This document shows positions 43,792 to 56,061 of a DNA stretch of 64,000 nucleotides, piece by piece. Made by a program: the position numbers and the translations under genes. The stretch is from positions 2,790,001 to 2,854,000 of the forward strand of contig JAMWBK010000002.1 in the NCBI GenBank assembly GCA_029953675.1. The letters are read 5' to 3'. Within the stretch, counting starts at the first letter, position 1. Each line of letters opens with the position of its first letter. The DNA comes from Rhodosorus marinus. Its lineage: Eukaryota > Rhodophyta > Stylonematophyceae > Stylonematales > Stylonemataceae. The notes beneath the pieces are model-generated. The model saw only the letters and a list, made by a program, of their open reading frames with translations. It searched no databases and was not told the origin of the DNA.

Positions 43792-46700
43792 TCAGTCAGA
43801 CTCGTCCTCATCAAGATCCTCGTCGCTCATCTCTAGGTCTTCAACAATGTCTTCCTCATCACCGTTTTCGTCCGGCCCCGAGGTACCGGCCTTCAGCAGC
43901 AACGGCCGGTCGGCCGCGGCCTCCATTTTCTTGTCGTCTTCCTCGATGTCGCTGTCAGACTCTTCTTCCGGAATATCGTCTACCTCAGTGAGACCGCTAT
44001 CAAACGCCTTCGCCTCTTCGATTTCCTTCTCGACGAGTTGTTCGCAGAACTCCTCCAGTGGCGTTCTGTCTTTTGTGAATTTCAGAGGTGATTCTGAGCG
44101 GGGCCAAAAGAGGCGATAAACGAGCCTATCAGCGCCGTCAAATGTTTGAGCCAGAGCAGACGGTTTGATTTGGCTTACCAATGCAGGAGTAGTCGGCTAC
44201 TCCTTTAACGCCAAAGTCTAACCTTGCTCGCAACGACAAAATCAGCTGACAGTTTTCTTCCGCAATCCTAACGAGCTGTCTGGCCTGCTTCGAATACGCG
44301 GGCGTGCTAACTGTTTTCCCGAACCGTCTCAATCCGGCAAGCGTCGGGTACGCTACTTCAGGCAGAGCAACGCTTCGTGAAAGCATGCTTAAGAACTTCG
44401 TTAGCAGGAGCAAACACTGAGGGAGAACAGAAACAGAAAACAAAAACATATCAGAGTAGGACATCTATGCAAACCACTACGCTCCCAAGCGCTCCCGAGT
44501 TGCAGTTCAACTCAATATCTACTGGCACATGCGGACCTGATCCACTACTCCTTCTCGAAAGTGCCTAGATTTGAGCGCATTGTCGGAGACACGAAGAATA
44601 CATCTCCAATCCAGCGGCTTGACAATTCGCTTGTCGTCGCCCTTTTCACCCCGACCATTTTTCTGTTGTTTCCTTCCTTTCTCTGCGCCTGCTCCTTTCC
44701 CCTTAAGGACCTCACGACAGTTCAAAGCTTCCAACAAAGCAGAAGCGACCGGAATGTAGACACCCGATGAACCCATGAGATCGATGAGGTATCTCGCGCA
44801 ATGAAACCGAAGCCCATAATTCCGTGGCGATGGTACCAGTCTCATAAGCCCGCTTGTGACCTGGCAAACCGGGGGAAACACAACCCACCGAGGAAGCTCT
44901 AAGCACAAGTGTTCCTCCATCCAAAAAGACAACCCTTGCCTATAGGGGGCATTACCTGCGCGTATGGATAGATCAAGGGTCGCAGACCCGACTCTTCTGG
45001 GTATGCGGAGAGAACTTTGCCCCATAGTCTGATCAAGTTGATGACTTCCCAGTTGTAAACCTAGGAAACGAGACTCTCAGGCTGAGTCTGAAAGTAGATT
45101 GCACAAACGAAAACGCATGAACGCGTCTTCAGCTCACCTTTCCCAGTTCTTCCTTGCCCTTAGAAAGGAGAGCTACACGGAGAGCAATCGCAATATCTCG
45201 AATACTGACAAACGCGATAGTATATGTCTTCGAAAGATCAACTCCAGAAAGCTCGGAGATGCAGTTAACTGCGAAGGCAATTCTTTGAAGGCTCCTCGGG
45301 TTGCATCTATTCCCGATTTCTAATCGATAGGATTTGATCATGCCTTTCAGCGCCTGAAGAAAAGCGCAAACGGTACGAGAACAAACGGGGAACGGACTCG
45401 TCAGTGAAACGTCAACGACAATAGATACCGTGACGGGTGGAAATCTTGAGCTAGAAGCCGCTCACCAGCTCCAAGTACGCGTCGGGAAAGCTGGACGACG
45501 CTGAGTGTAGTAGGAGGTAGGCTCGAATACGTGTGGGGACGTTGACGCTTTCAGAAGACCATATTCCCAGTACCGACTGGATCAGACTTTTCCCTACAGG
45601 GTTCGGATGAAGAAATCGGAAGGGAGCCATTTCCTTGTCAGCAAAGTCTTTCCGCTAGCTTGCTATTAAGTCCTATATAGATCGGGCAATGGCGCTCAAG
45701 AATCACATTCCAACTTTTGCAAGACTTGTTGAAAAGCCTCCATGACTAAAGAGAACAATGAATTGTGCTTGCAGCTCTGCTTGCCTTGTTTTGGAACTTG
45801 CGTGAGCAAGGGTAAGAGAATCTCCGCTCGCTGCAGAAGGAACCTCGCGGTTGACCCATCTGTAACTCCGTCAAGAAGATGGACGAAACTCAAAGCAAAA
45901 GACTTAATTAACGGCTGCACCTGCACATTCAAGATAACTGCCGATATCAGGTGGGGAAACACATTTCAAGCGCATCCGTTTTCTCCGAGAGGGGCCTAGA
46001 TGGTCGTACTTTCTTCCATCGAGAGCTAGAGCTATCTGGCACCCAGCTCGAGCTGGCCCCTTCCTTTCTGCCTGAGGCTGATGAGAGGAAGGACAGAACT
46101 TTGACTACAGAGACCGTCATCACACGTTGGTAAACTCGGGGGGATGCAAATTTGACGTCACCACCGAAAGTAGAGCCGGCACTGATGCCTTCGGTATCTT
46201 CATCCTCATCGAGCTGCTTTCGCTTCTGTTTCTTGCGTTTGGTTGTTTCGGTGAGATGACAGCCACTGCGAAATGCTCGGAGCAGCTTTTTTGCTGAAGT
46301 GAATGCTTCTCTCGGTCGTTTCCTCAGTCCATCTTCCAATGACTTCACAATGCGTGTGGTCATTAAAAGAGTCTCCTGTACATGATCTCTTTCAGCGTCC
46401 TTCTGGGGTTTATCGTCGTCATCACTGAGCTCCACTTCTTCTTGATCATCGTCTTCTTCACCATCACCTTGCTCCTCATCGTCCTCTTCAAACTTCAAAA
46501 GGTCTTCGTCATTCTCGACAAGATACTGATAAAATTCTGGGTCAGACTGTTTCAACTTTTCCAGTTCTAGGCGGTGGTCCTTCATGGACTTCCCAGTAGT
46601 TGTCTCTTGATCGTCATCCTCAGCAGAACCTTGGTCGGCCTCCTCCATCTCCTCATTTTCACCTTCATCCTTGTCGTCTCGTGCAACCAGGGATCCAATC

Positions 46701-46813
46701 GCGTCGAACAACTGATCTACATCCATCGTTTTCATCTTGGCAGGAGTAAGCTCTCCGATTCCCGCCTCTTCGGCTCTCACCGCAGAGGAAGAACTCCTTT
46801 TCCGCTTTCCCAT
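43792..46813 (-). CDS. NOC2: Nucleolar complex protein 2 (NOC2)
   Basis: Model: complement(join(43792..44093, 44179..44416, 44537..44860, 44956..45060, 45138..45353, 45466..45654, 45798..45920, 46010..46813)), 766 aa. NOC2 works with NOC1 and NOC3 in nucleolar assembly and export of the 60S ribosomal subunit. Seen: a basic start MGKRKRSSSS, long Asp/Glu tracts, DPEFYQYLVENDEDLL, RWKKVQPLIKSF across the first junction, GKSLIQSVLGIWSS, the core IRDIAIALR, VYNWEVINLIRLW, LRPLIYPYAQ, YIPVASALLEAL, and near the end SVALPEVAYPTLAGLRRFGK. The C-terminus is very acidic. Each exon keeps phase and each junction joins conserved residues. Other forms of splicing at exon 2/3 (acceptor 45654) are possible but break the motif order. 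Confidence 0.93.
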
Positions 46814-48507
46814 CCTGTCCACCCTACTACAGCCAAAAACTAAAGCGATACCCCTATCCGTACCAGTCCGTAATTTATACCCACAAGCCTCAAGCCTCAA
46901 AAAAATCCTCTACGACAGTGAATAAAACCAGTCCTAGAAAGAAAACGTCTTCCAAAACACATCCTCGTCCGGCCCCCTTCCCACTCCCCTAATATCCAAG
47001 GCGTATCCTACGACCCAACACACAAACGCAAGAAGAATTCCTCTCAATCAACTCTTGAGACGGCTCCCTCTGACCTCTCCTTGCGCTTCTACCAGTGCAG
47101 AACTATCCAACGTCTCTGTCAGCCCCTCACGCTCCAGTGAAAACGAAGAGGAAAGTTTCCCATTCCTCATACAGTCTAAGCTTTCGCCCGCAATAAATTT
47201 ACCTCCAAAGACCCCGTTCATCAATCAATCCATTTTCATCGGACCCACGTCCGGTGAGCATCAATCATTATATTTAATATAATAGTGAAGTAAATCGATT
47301 ATGCAGTCGTTTTAGACAAAATTATCTTCTATGATTGGATACATGGCGGTGGAGCAATCAAAATTTGCGTGGGTGCGGTGGTTGATCAGTTCTTGATCTA
47401 GTGGATGGTCGGCACCAGCTGAGCCCCTGTTGGCGAGGATGGAAGGACTTTTAGCGCGCCTTGTGGAGCGTAGTAAAACAGTATCACCCGAATTGATACA
47501 ATAGCGAAGCGTGCCTGCGATAAAATAAGCAGCCCAGAAACTGTTGTCATAGCTCTTCCCTCCCTGTGGGTGCGTCTGGGTGCACACAGCGATGGACCTG
47601 GGGGGAGGGATCGGATTGACTTCATTTGGGGTGGGAGGCGAATGTGCTTTTATGATAAGATGTGCAGAGGACTGGATACGATTCGGTGTCCTACCTTCTG
47701 TGTGGAATGAGCGACAATGTACATACCCTTCGTGGTAAATATACATGTCGCATTGCTGCAGACGCGCATGCGAGGACATGCTGGGGCTGTTTGGGGGGCT
47801 TGGCACACCAGACGGGGCACGCTCGGGTCCGGCAGGGATTCGGGGAGCTCTTGACATACCCTCGGGCGGATCAAGCAGCGATCTTGCATTGGTGCGTATA
47901 TTAGACCCTGCAACTCGCCTCTGTGTCCCTCCGCTGGGTCTCCACGAGGGAATCGGCTTCTGTTAAGCACTGGCAAATTTGTTGTCCAAATAGGTTGTCC
48001 CTTGTTGAGCTTGTTCGATCCGAAGTAGGGTTCCGTCGCCTTAACCTTATTAACTGTAAGAGTATTTCTGTTATTCAATACAAATTAAATGATCAAATTC
48101 CTGTTTCTTTCACGATGTTTCTGGGTATTTGCAGCAGACTTCAGTTGAAAATCTCCCCGAACAAGTGACTCCTCGTTCTTGGTTTCGCATCCCCCGGAAA
48201 AGACTGTTTTCTGATATCGCCCTGTCGGTTTCGTTCAAAGACATCATGGTGGCCACCTTTTAACATTGCTCCTTTCCTCCTTGCCGCATCTGCCAACCAC
48301 GGAGTTTGGCTGCCAATCTCGCCCGCAACGTGTTTTCACCCTGTGTACTTTTTCGCGGTGATCCCGCTTTCCTAATTTCTGATCTCCTGGTGAGAGAAGT
48401 AGTCCTTCTTGAAACTAACTATCCCATCGACTCCACTTGCAAGAGTCTCACTCAGTACAGTACTTGATGCGCGCACAAACATCTTAGCTCCTTTCTTTTG
48501 ACAGTTT
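46814..48507. other. Gene-free stretch of 1.7 kb
   Basis: 46814-47200 is A/C-rich on + (T/G-rich on the NOC2 sense strand), its probable promoter and leader. The frames around 47312-48078 (-), up to 181 codons, start without ATG or overlap other open frames and match nothing. A short AT palindrome (TTATATTTAATATAATA) lies near 47269. No other signal. Confidence 0.5.
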
Positions 48508-51350
48508 CTAAAGACGATTTTTCCACCAATACCGAACACCGAAGAAAGTCACAGCTGCTACTGAGACGAACGTCGTAGTCCAAAATATGTACCTGACCAA
48601 TGAAAGAACGTGGTCAGAAGCCGTAGTCGGAAAACCGTTACGTCCATCGCAGTTCCGACCACTCCTGTATTCTCACTACAGTTCGCATCTATTATGAGAA
48701 AATCGCATTACCTCAAATTCTGTATTGAATTCTCTCTCAGCTGATTCTTTTCTTCTTCCGTCAGTGGCATTGACTCTCGAGGAGCAGAATTCGAGTTGCC
48801 AAACTCTGCAAACGGTGGGAACGGTAGGCTCGGGTCGAGCTCTTTCGCCTTGGTGAAATAGTCTATCGCCTTGTACGTGTCCTGTTGAACGCCATGACCA
48901 TTGATATACATAACACCAAGATTGTAAAGAGCGTTCGCATTCCCTAATTCCGCCGCCTTCTCCCACCAGTCCATAGCCTTCTGTACATCAGTCTCCACCC
49001 CTAGACCCTCCTAATTCAGAAAGCACGCAAACGGAGTTCCATGGTGAGCTCGTCTGAACAACTTCGAGTATTATTTTCCAGGGCAATTATTGCTGTACCT
49101 GATACAAGAGTCCCAAGTGAAACATTGCAATGTCATTCTTGTCTTTCGCCGCTATTTCATACCAACTAGCAGCTTCCTTGAAGTCCTGTTCGACAACAAT
49201 ACCTTTGGAGTAGAACAGGGCGACCTATATCATTCACAGTGGACAAGAGCACAGAAGCACTTAGAAACAAAGCTGCGCTCGGTGCTGAGCTGCGAATGTT
49301 CTGCGCGACACCAGACCTGCATCGCAGCCATCTCGACCGATTCCACACCCTTTGCCTTTCCAGTAGCGATCGCCTTGTAGTATTCTAACAGATCCGCGAG
49401 TGGAATATCGCCGTTGTGCGTAGATGCATCTTGTCCCATGCGGTCCTCTCCCACACTCTCCAAAACCTCTTTCTCCAGTTCTCGCATGAGCTCTTCCTCT
49501 TCCCAAGCTTCCAACCCTGTCTCATCGGCTTCCCCATCTTCGAGATCGGCAAACAACCTGTTCGCTTTCTGCATCTTGTTCACGTCAAGTTCAATGATTT
49601 CTTCATTGGCATCACTCTCTGTCGCCTGTGGTTTAGTTTCAAACTTCACTGACGTTCTAGAGATACTTTGTCCAGGTGCCTGCTCGTCTCGCTGGTCGCC
49701 AACTATTAGCATCGACCAAGCCTTTCCTTCCGCTTTCTCCAACTCTATCGTAATCGCTCGGGTGCTGTCCTCACCCTCAATTTGCCAAGTGAGGCCGTTC
49801 TCGGAGACGTCAGAGTGGAGACTGCCCTCCAGAAGAGGCGCGCGACCTCGCTGCACAACACTTATTGTTCCTGCCTCTGCACTCACTTCAACCTACAGAG
49901 CAAAGCAAACGATACTTAGCCAGATGACTCGTCTGATTACACAAGAAGGAGATGCGATCCGTCGTATCTCACCGTGAAGTCTTTGGCTCGGACCCCAGCT
50001 TCGATAGGAATGTAAATCATCACTGCAGCACTATTCTGCGACCATGAGTATTCAAATTTGCTCTTCATCGCCATGTGTTCCTCCCTTTCGGCATCTTCTT
50101 GAACCTTCGACTTGACAGACTCCAGAAGGGACTGAATGGCTGATTCAACCAACATGCGCTCTTCTTCGGGATTCAATCCTTTTGTACATAAATCGGCCTC
50201 AACCGGTGCAGCAGCAACATCCTGCGCTGATGCTTCTACTTCTGGAGCTGTGTTCTCTACTAATCCCTCCTCCTCCTCCTCCTGCGGGTCATCTTTAGCC
50301 TCTTCCAGTCCCTCACAGGGAACCTCCTGGGTAGGCTCTACCGGGGAAACCTCCGCCTTCTCTGTTTCCTCGGGGCCCGCGGCCTCTTTCTCGTCCTTGC
50401 TCGAAGGTGATTCTGCGTCGATCATCTTGCCAGGCACCTCCTCATCCTTCTCCGTGTTCGTTGATGCCGGTATGGAGGAAGAAGGGATCCCTTCCGATTC
50501 AGAATCATTTTTCCTTGGTTGATCAACAACGTCCAGCAATGGACTCCGGTCAGGGTTGCCCTGATGCTCGGTAGACGGTGATTCTTCGGACTCAGGTATC
50601 TCGGTATCAACCGCTTCCGTGCTCTCGCATATGGCCGGTGTAGGCGTTGAGGAAGAAACATTCTCTTCTGGCTCAGTTTCATCATCCTTAGTCTTCGTTT
50701 GTTCAGTGACATCTGCTGGCTGTTCATCCTCATTTTCATCGACATCAACTGCTGGTTTACCCATGCCATCTTGCGGTGGGAGCTCCTTCGTATCTTCAAC
50801 TGGTTGGCCTGCAGAGGAGGGGTCTTCTGGTTCATCAGAGGGCTCGGCTTCCTGAGTAGCTGCGGCCTCGACTGTGATCGTACCGCTCTCCATTGCACTC
50901 GAATCCTTGACAGCGGTTGGTCCTTCCTCGCTCGCTGGCTCTCCATCTACAGATTCTGACGGCTCTTTCGGACTGTCGTCGACTCCGTTCACGTCCATGG
51001 GCTCGTCAACCTCAGCCGTCGCGCCAGGTTCTTCCGCCTCTGTGCCCTGGCTGGAGCTCAGATCCGGCTTTTCTAGCTCTTTCATAACTTCCTTTGCTGG
51101 CAGTAAGGTTTCATCCTCTTCAGAATCTCCCTTATTATAGTTATCTAAACGAAAAGAGGACAAGAACCATCAGGCTCAGCGGTCGAAATCGAATCAGCGC
51201 ATTCTCAGAAACGGGATTTTCAATTTTCCCAGCCTCAGTGATGCAAATGAACTGACACGTTGCTGTACCTCCTCCGTTCTCTTCTGGCCCATCACTCAAC
51301 ACCTCTCCTAGCTCTGCCCCAGGGACAACCTGCTCGCCCTCAACTTCCAT
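48508..51350 (-). CDS. Tail-anchored CS-domain and Sel1-repeat protein
   Basis: Model: complement(join(48508..48592, 48712..49010, 49099..49224, 49317..49892, 49973..51144, 51269..51350)), 779 aa. Residues ~1-385 are acidic and Ser/Pro-rich, likely disordered. A CS (p23/NudC-like) domain follows at ~389-480: KFEYSWSQNSAAVMIYIPI, then after an intron VEVSAEAGTISVVQRG and LTWQIEG; such domains bind HSP90 or act as small chaperones. Next come an acidic linker and Sel1-type repeats at ~585-715 (AMDWWEKAAELGNANALYNL, GVMYINGHGV). The last exon, joined in phase 2, encodes one membrane helix and a basic end (TTTFVSVAAVTFFGVRYWWK), so the protein is predicted to be tail-anchored with its domains in the cytosol. 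I know no standard name for this domain order. Confidence 0.85.
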
Positions 51351-54300
51351 GCCCTCGAAGAAATAAACTTGCAATCCACCTTCAACAAATCAATGCTCGT
51401 TCAGCTCCTCTCATTCCCTGCAACTCCGCTAAGCCTCCCACCGTTCTCCCCTCCCAACTCGAAAAGCCAACAAATCTAACCCGTTTCCTTGAAAAGCGTA
51501 AACGCAGGTGCCCCCGATCAGTAATAGCGTCTCCATCCACTCCGTGTTTCACGTCACTCTGCCACCACCCACGGCGGATGTCTCTAAAAAATATCTAAAA
51601 TCCATAGTCATTCGTATACAATATATAGTTTCCCACTCAAAAATATCCTTGACCATCCAGCGGGTGGGACAAAAATATCCTCCTTCCGATGTGAAATCTT
51701 TAACCCCCTCCAAAATCATTTTTTTTACTCAAATACAAATATTTGGTACAATTTAAGAGTTTTACTTTTGCATATCGACCCCTAGGAAGGGATACCGTTG
51801 CTTTTGAATCAATGTCAACCAATGCAGTTGGGGGTAAAATTTGACCGAAACGGATCTATCGTAAAAGGTGGTTTGTGCATGGAAAATATCGTTATTCTGC
51901 ATCCGATATTTAGACCACATACTCCTTTTTTGGGACGATTGGAGCTGTTTTGTGTCAGATTCCGTTTAAATAAAGGATTTGGTCCACTTTCGACCGGTTG
52001 TGAATCACAAGCTGTGATGAAGAGCGCCATCGTTGAGAGATGTGTTTTCGCGCAGATACACTGAAGGTTTGCATCATCCAAGAGTTGTGGAAAAGCAAGC
52101 TTTGGTGCAGCTTAACCTCCACGGCGAAGTTCCCCTTTTGCTGGTCGTCTTCCGTTGTGAGCAGAAATAATATTGATCAAGCTCAGTGCAGGTTTCTTGA
52201 AAACCAAAGATTATCCCAGAATCTGGAGTTTCAGGACTGAGTAGCGCATGGCATCTATTCTCCTCACTTCCGTTAGTACGTACAATGAGAACCCCTGAGT
52301 CGTATTGAACACCATGATCCGTGGCGAACTTTGCCCTGACTATCCGGGGACAGGTTGGAACCACAGGATACTAAGCAATCTCGTCTGTTGGTTCATCAAG
52401 CAAGGCTTGTTGGAGTTGCTCCACTCTTTTGAGCCATTTTAGAGTCTCGTGAACTTTCGAGAGTTATGTAAAGCAAGCTTCGGTGCAGCTTAACCTCCAC
52501 GGCGAAATGGCGTTTGTGTGCAAGTTCCCCATTTCCCCCACAATCTGTAATTTCAGGACTGAGCTACTCACAGAACTTATTTTTCGAACTTCAGTTGATC
52601 GTAGGCTCTCATACGCGCAACAAAAACTCCATGAGTCGTATTGAACATCACCAACCGTCGTCATCAGCTCCTTGGATGAGATACCTGACACCCTGTCAGA
52701 TCTCCACATCTGACGCATTTCCCGGAGACGACACCGCATGGCAAACGAAACCAAGCTTGATGAAGACTACTCTAGCTTTTCAAGGGAGTGAATGCAATCC
52801 TGGATTCGCTGAACACGACGCCTAAACCATTTCGATCCCGGCAGTGTAGAACTCCAACGCCCCAGTTCGTGGTCCGCTCTACTCTAGGTTATACCCCAAC
52901 TGCTTAGGAAAAATGCTTTTTCTTTTCATATAAATAATTGAGACCAAAACGACCAATTCATAGATAATAATAAAACGACTTTTTAGGGATGAAAACGATT
53001 AAAAGACAATATATTCATCCAATCATATACGAGAATCGGTTTTGCTTTGCGAGTGCAACTTCAGGTTACAAAAAAACTCAAAATATATCAATTCAAAAAC
53101 TAAACATATTCAATATTTGATAAAAATTAGGGAGAAACATATCCATTAAACTCACTTCAATAGTTTAGATACGTCATGCTGCACAAAAACAAACAAAAAA
53201 GGTCTTTTTTAAGGTATCCGAATAGAACGGGACCAAACCATTATCGTCCCAGAACACTCTCAGACCGGATTTTTTGGCGGCAAAAATCCCAAATATGTCC
53301 ATACTGGGATTTTATACTCACTTAAAGAATATTTTTAGGACAGAATTTAGATTTTTGGGTAAACTAAAATAGACGTGTCAGGTTTGGCCGATCAATCATA
53401 AGAAGAGGCTTTATTCTATTGGAGAGGCAGCATTGAATGCTTTATGATACTATTTATAGTTTTGGTATTCATTGGTCATCAAGTTCGGGAAGTCAGTGTT
53501 TCGTATGGCTATTGGACAATTTCTCATAGGCCCATGAGGATTTCCCTTCCCTTGATTAGTGATAAATCACTTTTATGGTTGAAAATTCCGCTGCAGTTGA
53601 TAAAATACAAAATAGAAGAATACTATTGACCAATATTGTGCTCTCTACAAAGAATAGTTTAATTTTAAACAGTTTTTCTATACCTATACAAATGTTTCAT
53701 TTTCCTCTAAGAATTGCCCACGCGAACTTCAGGAACACCCTTAGGGGCTACGGAAAACAAAAATCCCCAACGGCTTAATCGCAACGAAAACAATATCCCC
53801 ATTCCAGAAAATCCAAAAAACGTTAAATGCAGTATTTATGAAATATTTTGTGCGATCACTACGATTCCATCCAGTACCCTCAAGATACCCATAAATGTGT
53901 CCAACGTAAAGAAAAAAAACTCTGTGACAGATACCCCCTATGAAGTTATCCACCCGAAAATAGGCTCCAGCCAGGACCGGAAAACAAACCCACCAGAATG
54001 CAATTTTAGAAGAAGATTATTTTTATTTCTAGAAGATTTCTTGGATATGTACCTCACATGATATCTCCCCTCATAATTTCCGATTGCATCATCCATCAGT
54101 TCGGATATTTATTATTTTTCGGGAAAAATCCCGAAGGGTCCTCATAATTTTTTTGGTTTGCTTACGAAAAACGAGTCCAAATTCAATCTTTTTTTTCCAC
54201 CTTTCCCCCCCCTCCCCTTGGTTGGGGAGTTTGTTTGCGGCGGGGGGGCGATGAAAAAAAAGGGAATTGAGAGAAAAAATTACTGTCTTCTCTCTTCGAT

Positions 54301-54555
54301 ATGGATATCAAAGCGCTTTGCGGTCACCGCTTATTATACGAATGGGTGAGGCAACCCAGGGGGGGGGGGAGGAAGGGAATACATATTGGGGTGAAGTGAG
54401 ATAGGTAAGGGTGGTGAGTTGGATAGGTGAAGTGTGTAGGTTTCGAAGGACAATCGAAGAGCGCTCTAGTGGAGGGGAGGGGAGGGGATTTTGTGATTTA
54501 GTGTAGAGGGGAGTTTTGAGTTGGGAAGGTTTTGTTTGTCATGTGACGAGTAGGA
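51351..54555. other. Gene-free stretch of 3.2 kb with a duplicated unit
   Basis: 51351-51560 is the 5' flank of the CS/Sel1 gene. A diverged duplication lies at 52080-52665 (listed). 52900-54100 is AT-rich with no convincing frame; 53714-54061 is an A/C-biased open frame. 54190-54555 has G runs and T/G bias on +, the 5' flank of the RING gene, including GGGGAGG-type repeats near 54475-54490. Confidence 0.5.
52080..52665. repeat. Two diverged copies of a ~250-bp unit
   Basis: AAGCAAGCTTTGGTGCAGCT and the following 16 bases (52093-52128) recur at 52471-52506 with one change. AATCTGGAGTTTCAGGACTG at 52220 matches 52542, and TGAGTCGTATTGAACA at 52296 matches 52632. Order is kept but spacing differs by up to ~55 bases, so the copies have gained or lost segments. 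Both minus-strand translations end in SPWRLSCT(K/E)ACF. Nature unknown: a local duplication of a lost gene or of a mobile element. Confidence 0.75.
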
Positions 54556-55256
54556 ATGGGGAACAGTGAATCTTCGAGTGGTGGGGTGAGGAGGAAAACC
54601 TCGGTGGGATGCGGGAAGAACAGGAAGGTGATGAAGAGAACGTGCTTAGGGAAGGACAGGAAGTATCTGGCGGTGAGTCAGTTTGCGCCGTATCAGGCTT
54701 GGGTTTGCCTTAGCCGTTTGTGGCTGACTTTGGGTTCTGCGTTTCTTTTAATTTCTCAAGGAGAGTAGTAGAGATAATTCAATTGTGGGAGCAGAACTGG
54801 AAGCGCCACCGATTAAGTTAATGTCCCTAGACTTTCAGGGCCCGCAACCTCCGATGCCGAAGAGCTCGGTAAGCTCCGTGAGAAGTTTTCGTAGGTGCTC
54901 TTTGAACCCTGTTTATGACTGACTCTTTTGGGATATGTGTGTTCACTGTGGAGCAGGCAGAAATCGGAACTCCAGTTTTCGATTTGGTAGATGGCGAAGA
55001 CGTGTGCCCGACATGCTTGGAAGAGTATGCAGATTCCAATCCCAAGATAGACACTGCCTGTGGGCACGCGTTTCACCTGGTAGGACATATCGCATGTTTA
55101 GTTTGTGGATCAAAGCTGAGCTAAAACACCCGCTGACTTGCTAGAGTTTCTCTGAATTTTTAGTCTTGTATCCTGGAATGGTATGACAGGAACCCCCATT
55201 GCCCGATTTGCGCGAGAAGAATGGAGTTCGCCGAGTTGGCGTCACGGGCATCATGA
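54556..55256 (+). CDS. RING-H2 E3 ubiquitin ligase, likely N-myristoylated
   Basis: Model: join(54556..54672, 54761..54868, 54957..55079, 55164..55256), 146 aa; all junctions phase 0. The C-terminal RING-H2 finger reads DVCPTCLEEYADSNPKIDTA, CGHAFHL, then across the last intron SCILEWYDRNPHCPICARRM, giving the eight zinc ligands C-C-C-H-H-C-C-C in the usual spacing. The start MGNSESSSGG is an N-myristoylation consensus (Gly2, Ser at 6). The whole plan, a myristoyl site, a short variable region and C-terminal EDVCPTCLEEY, matches the small plant ligases of the RHB1A/At3g02290 type, which act at membranes. The ATG follows a T/G-rich leader. Confidence 0.92.
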
Positions 55257-56061
55257 GCTGTGATCCAAAGCTACCCTCAAGTTCGAAATCCAAGCTTGTA
55301 TCGTTGTGCTTTGAATGTCGTGCAGACAAGGTGAACCCGGTATGCCAGTGCTGAACCAGCGGTGCGGACATCTTGCTACGGAGGCCGTAGTGCTGACGTT
55401 CTCGAGCGGAGAGGGGCCCTATTATTTTCTATTGTTGTGAACATATTAAAACGTGTTTAGGAACTTCCAGCTAGCCCTGGTCCTCTGCTCTTGCTTTGGC
55501 AACGGCTGAGGGAATTGCCTTTGGTGGGGTGGGACTTCATCTAGCTGATCCTCTTGCTTTTCTTGCAGAGAATCGTCTGGCCGGAAGATACACCAAATAC
55601 AACCATAGGCGCAGACGAATCATGACCATGAAAAAAAACCCTTAATCGCTTCCTGTCTCCTGCAACGGAGCGCCCAGGGTTAACCACCAGCAGAAAAGCA
55701 GGAGCCCACTAGTTAGCGAACTCATGCTACGAAAGCTCGCTTAGAAACTATAAACTACTCGCGCTGCTTCGAACTTGGCGCAGGTGATAAGAGCTCCTGG
55801 GGATCAGAAAGAAATGTTTCAGAGCAACCTCTACTAAGGCGGTCGAGCTATGTCCTACACCCCAGTAACATCTTGAAAACGCGATCAATTGCGACGGTGT
55901 AGCAGAGGCCGGATCTGCTGCGTTAGTACGCGCACAGTTGTACATGCTTAACCACGGGTAAAGCAGAATCGAACATTTGAACGATGTTGGGCGGTTGGTG
56001 AAGCCCGGGGTAGAAGTTAGACAGCTGCCGAATCCTTTGAACGGAGCGAGGAAGTGGTAAA
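55257..56061. other. Gap between two plus-strand genes
   Basis: About 800 bases. It holds the 3' UTR of the RING gene and the leader of the next gene. Only short shadow frames; a T-rich AT patch near 55420-55455 may mark the RING gene end. Nothing else seen. Confidence 0.6.

Noticed and set aside
47312-47857. 181-codon minus-strand frame
   Set aside because: Overlaps two other open frames in the same region and shows no domain, membrane helix or targeting pattern; left as unsupported.
50422-50946. 174-codon frame inside the CS/Sel1 gene
   Set aside because: Same strand, shifted frame through an acidic repeat-rich exon; Arg/Ser-rich by-product with no start context.
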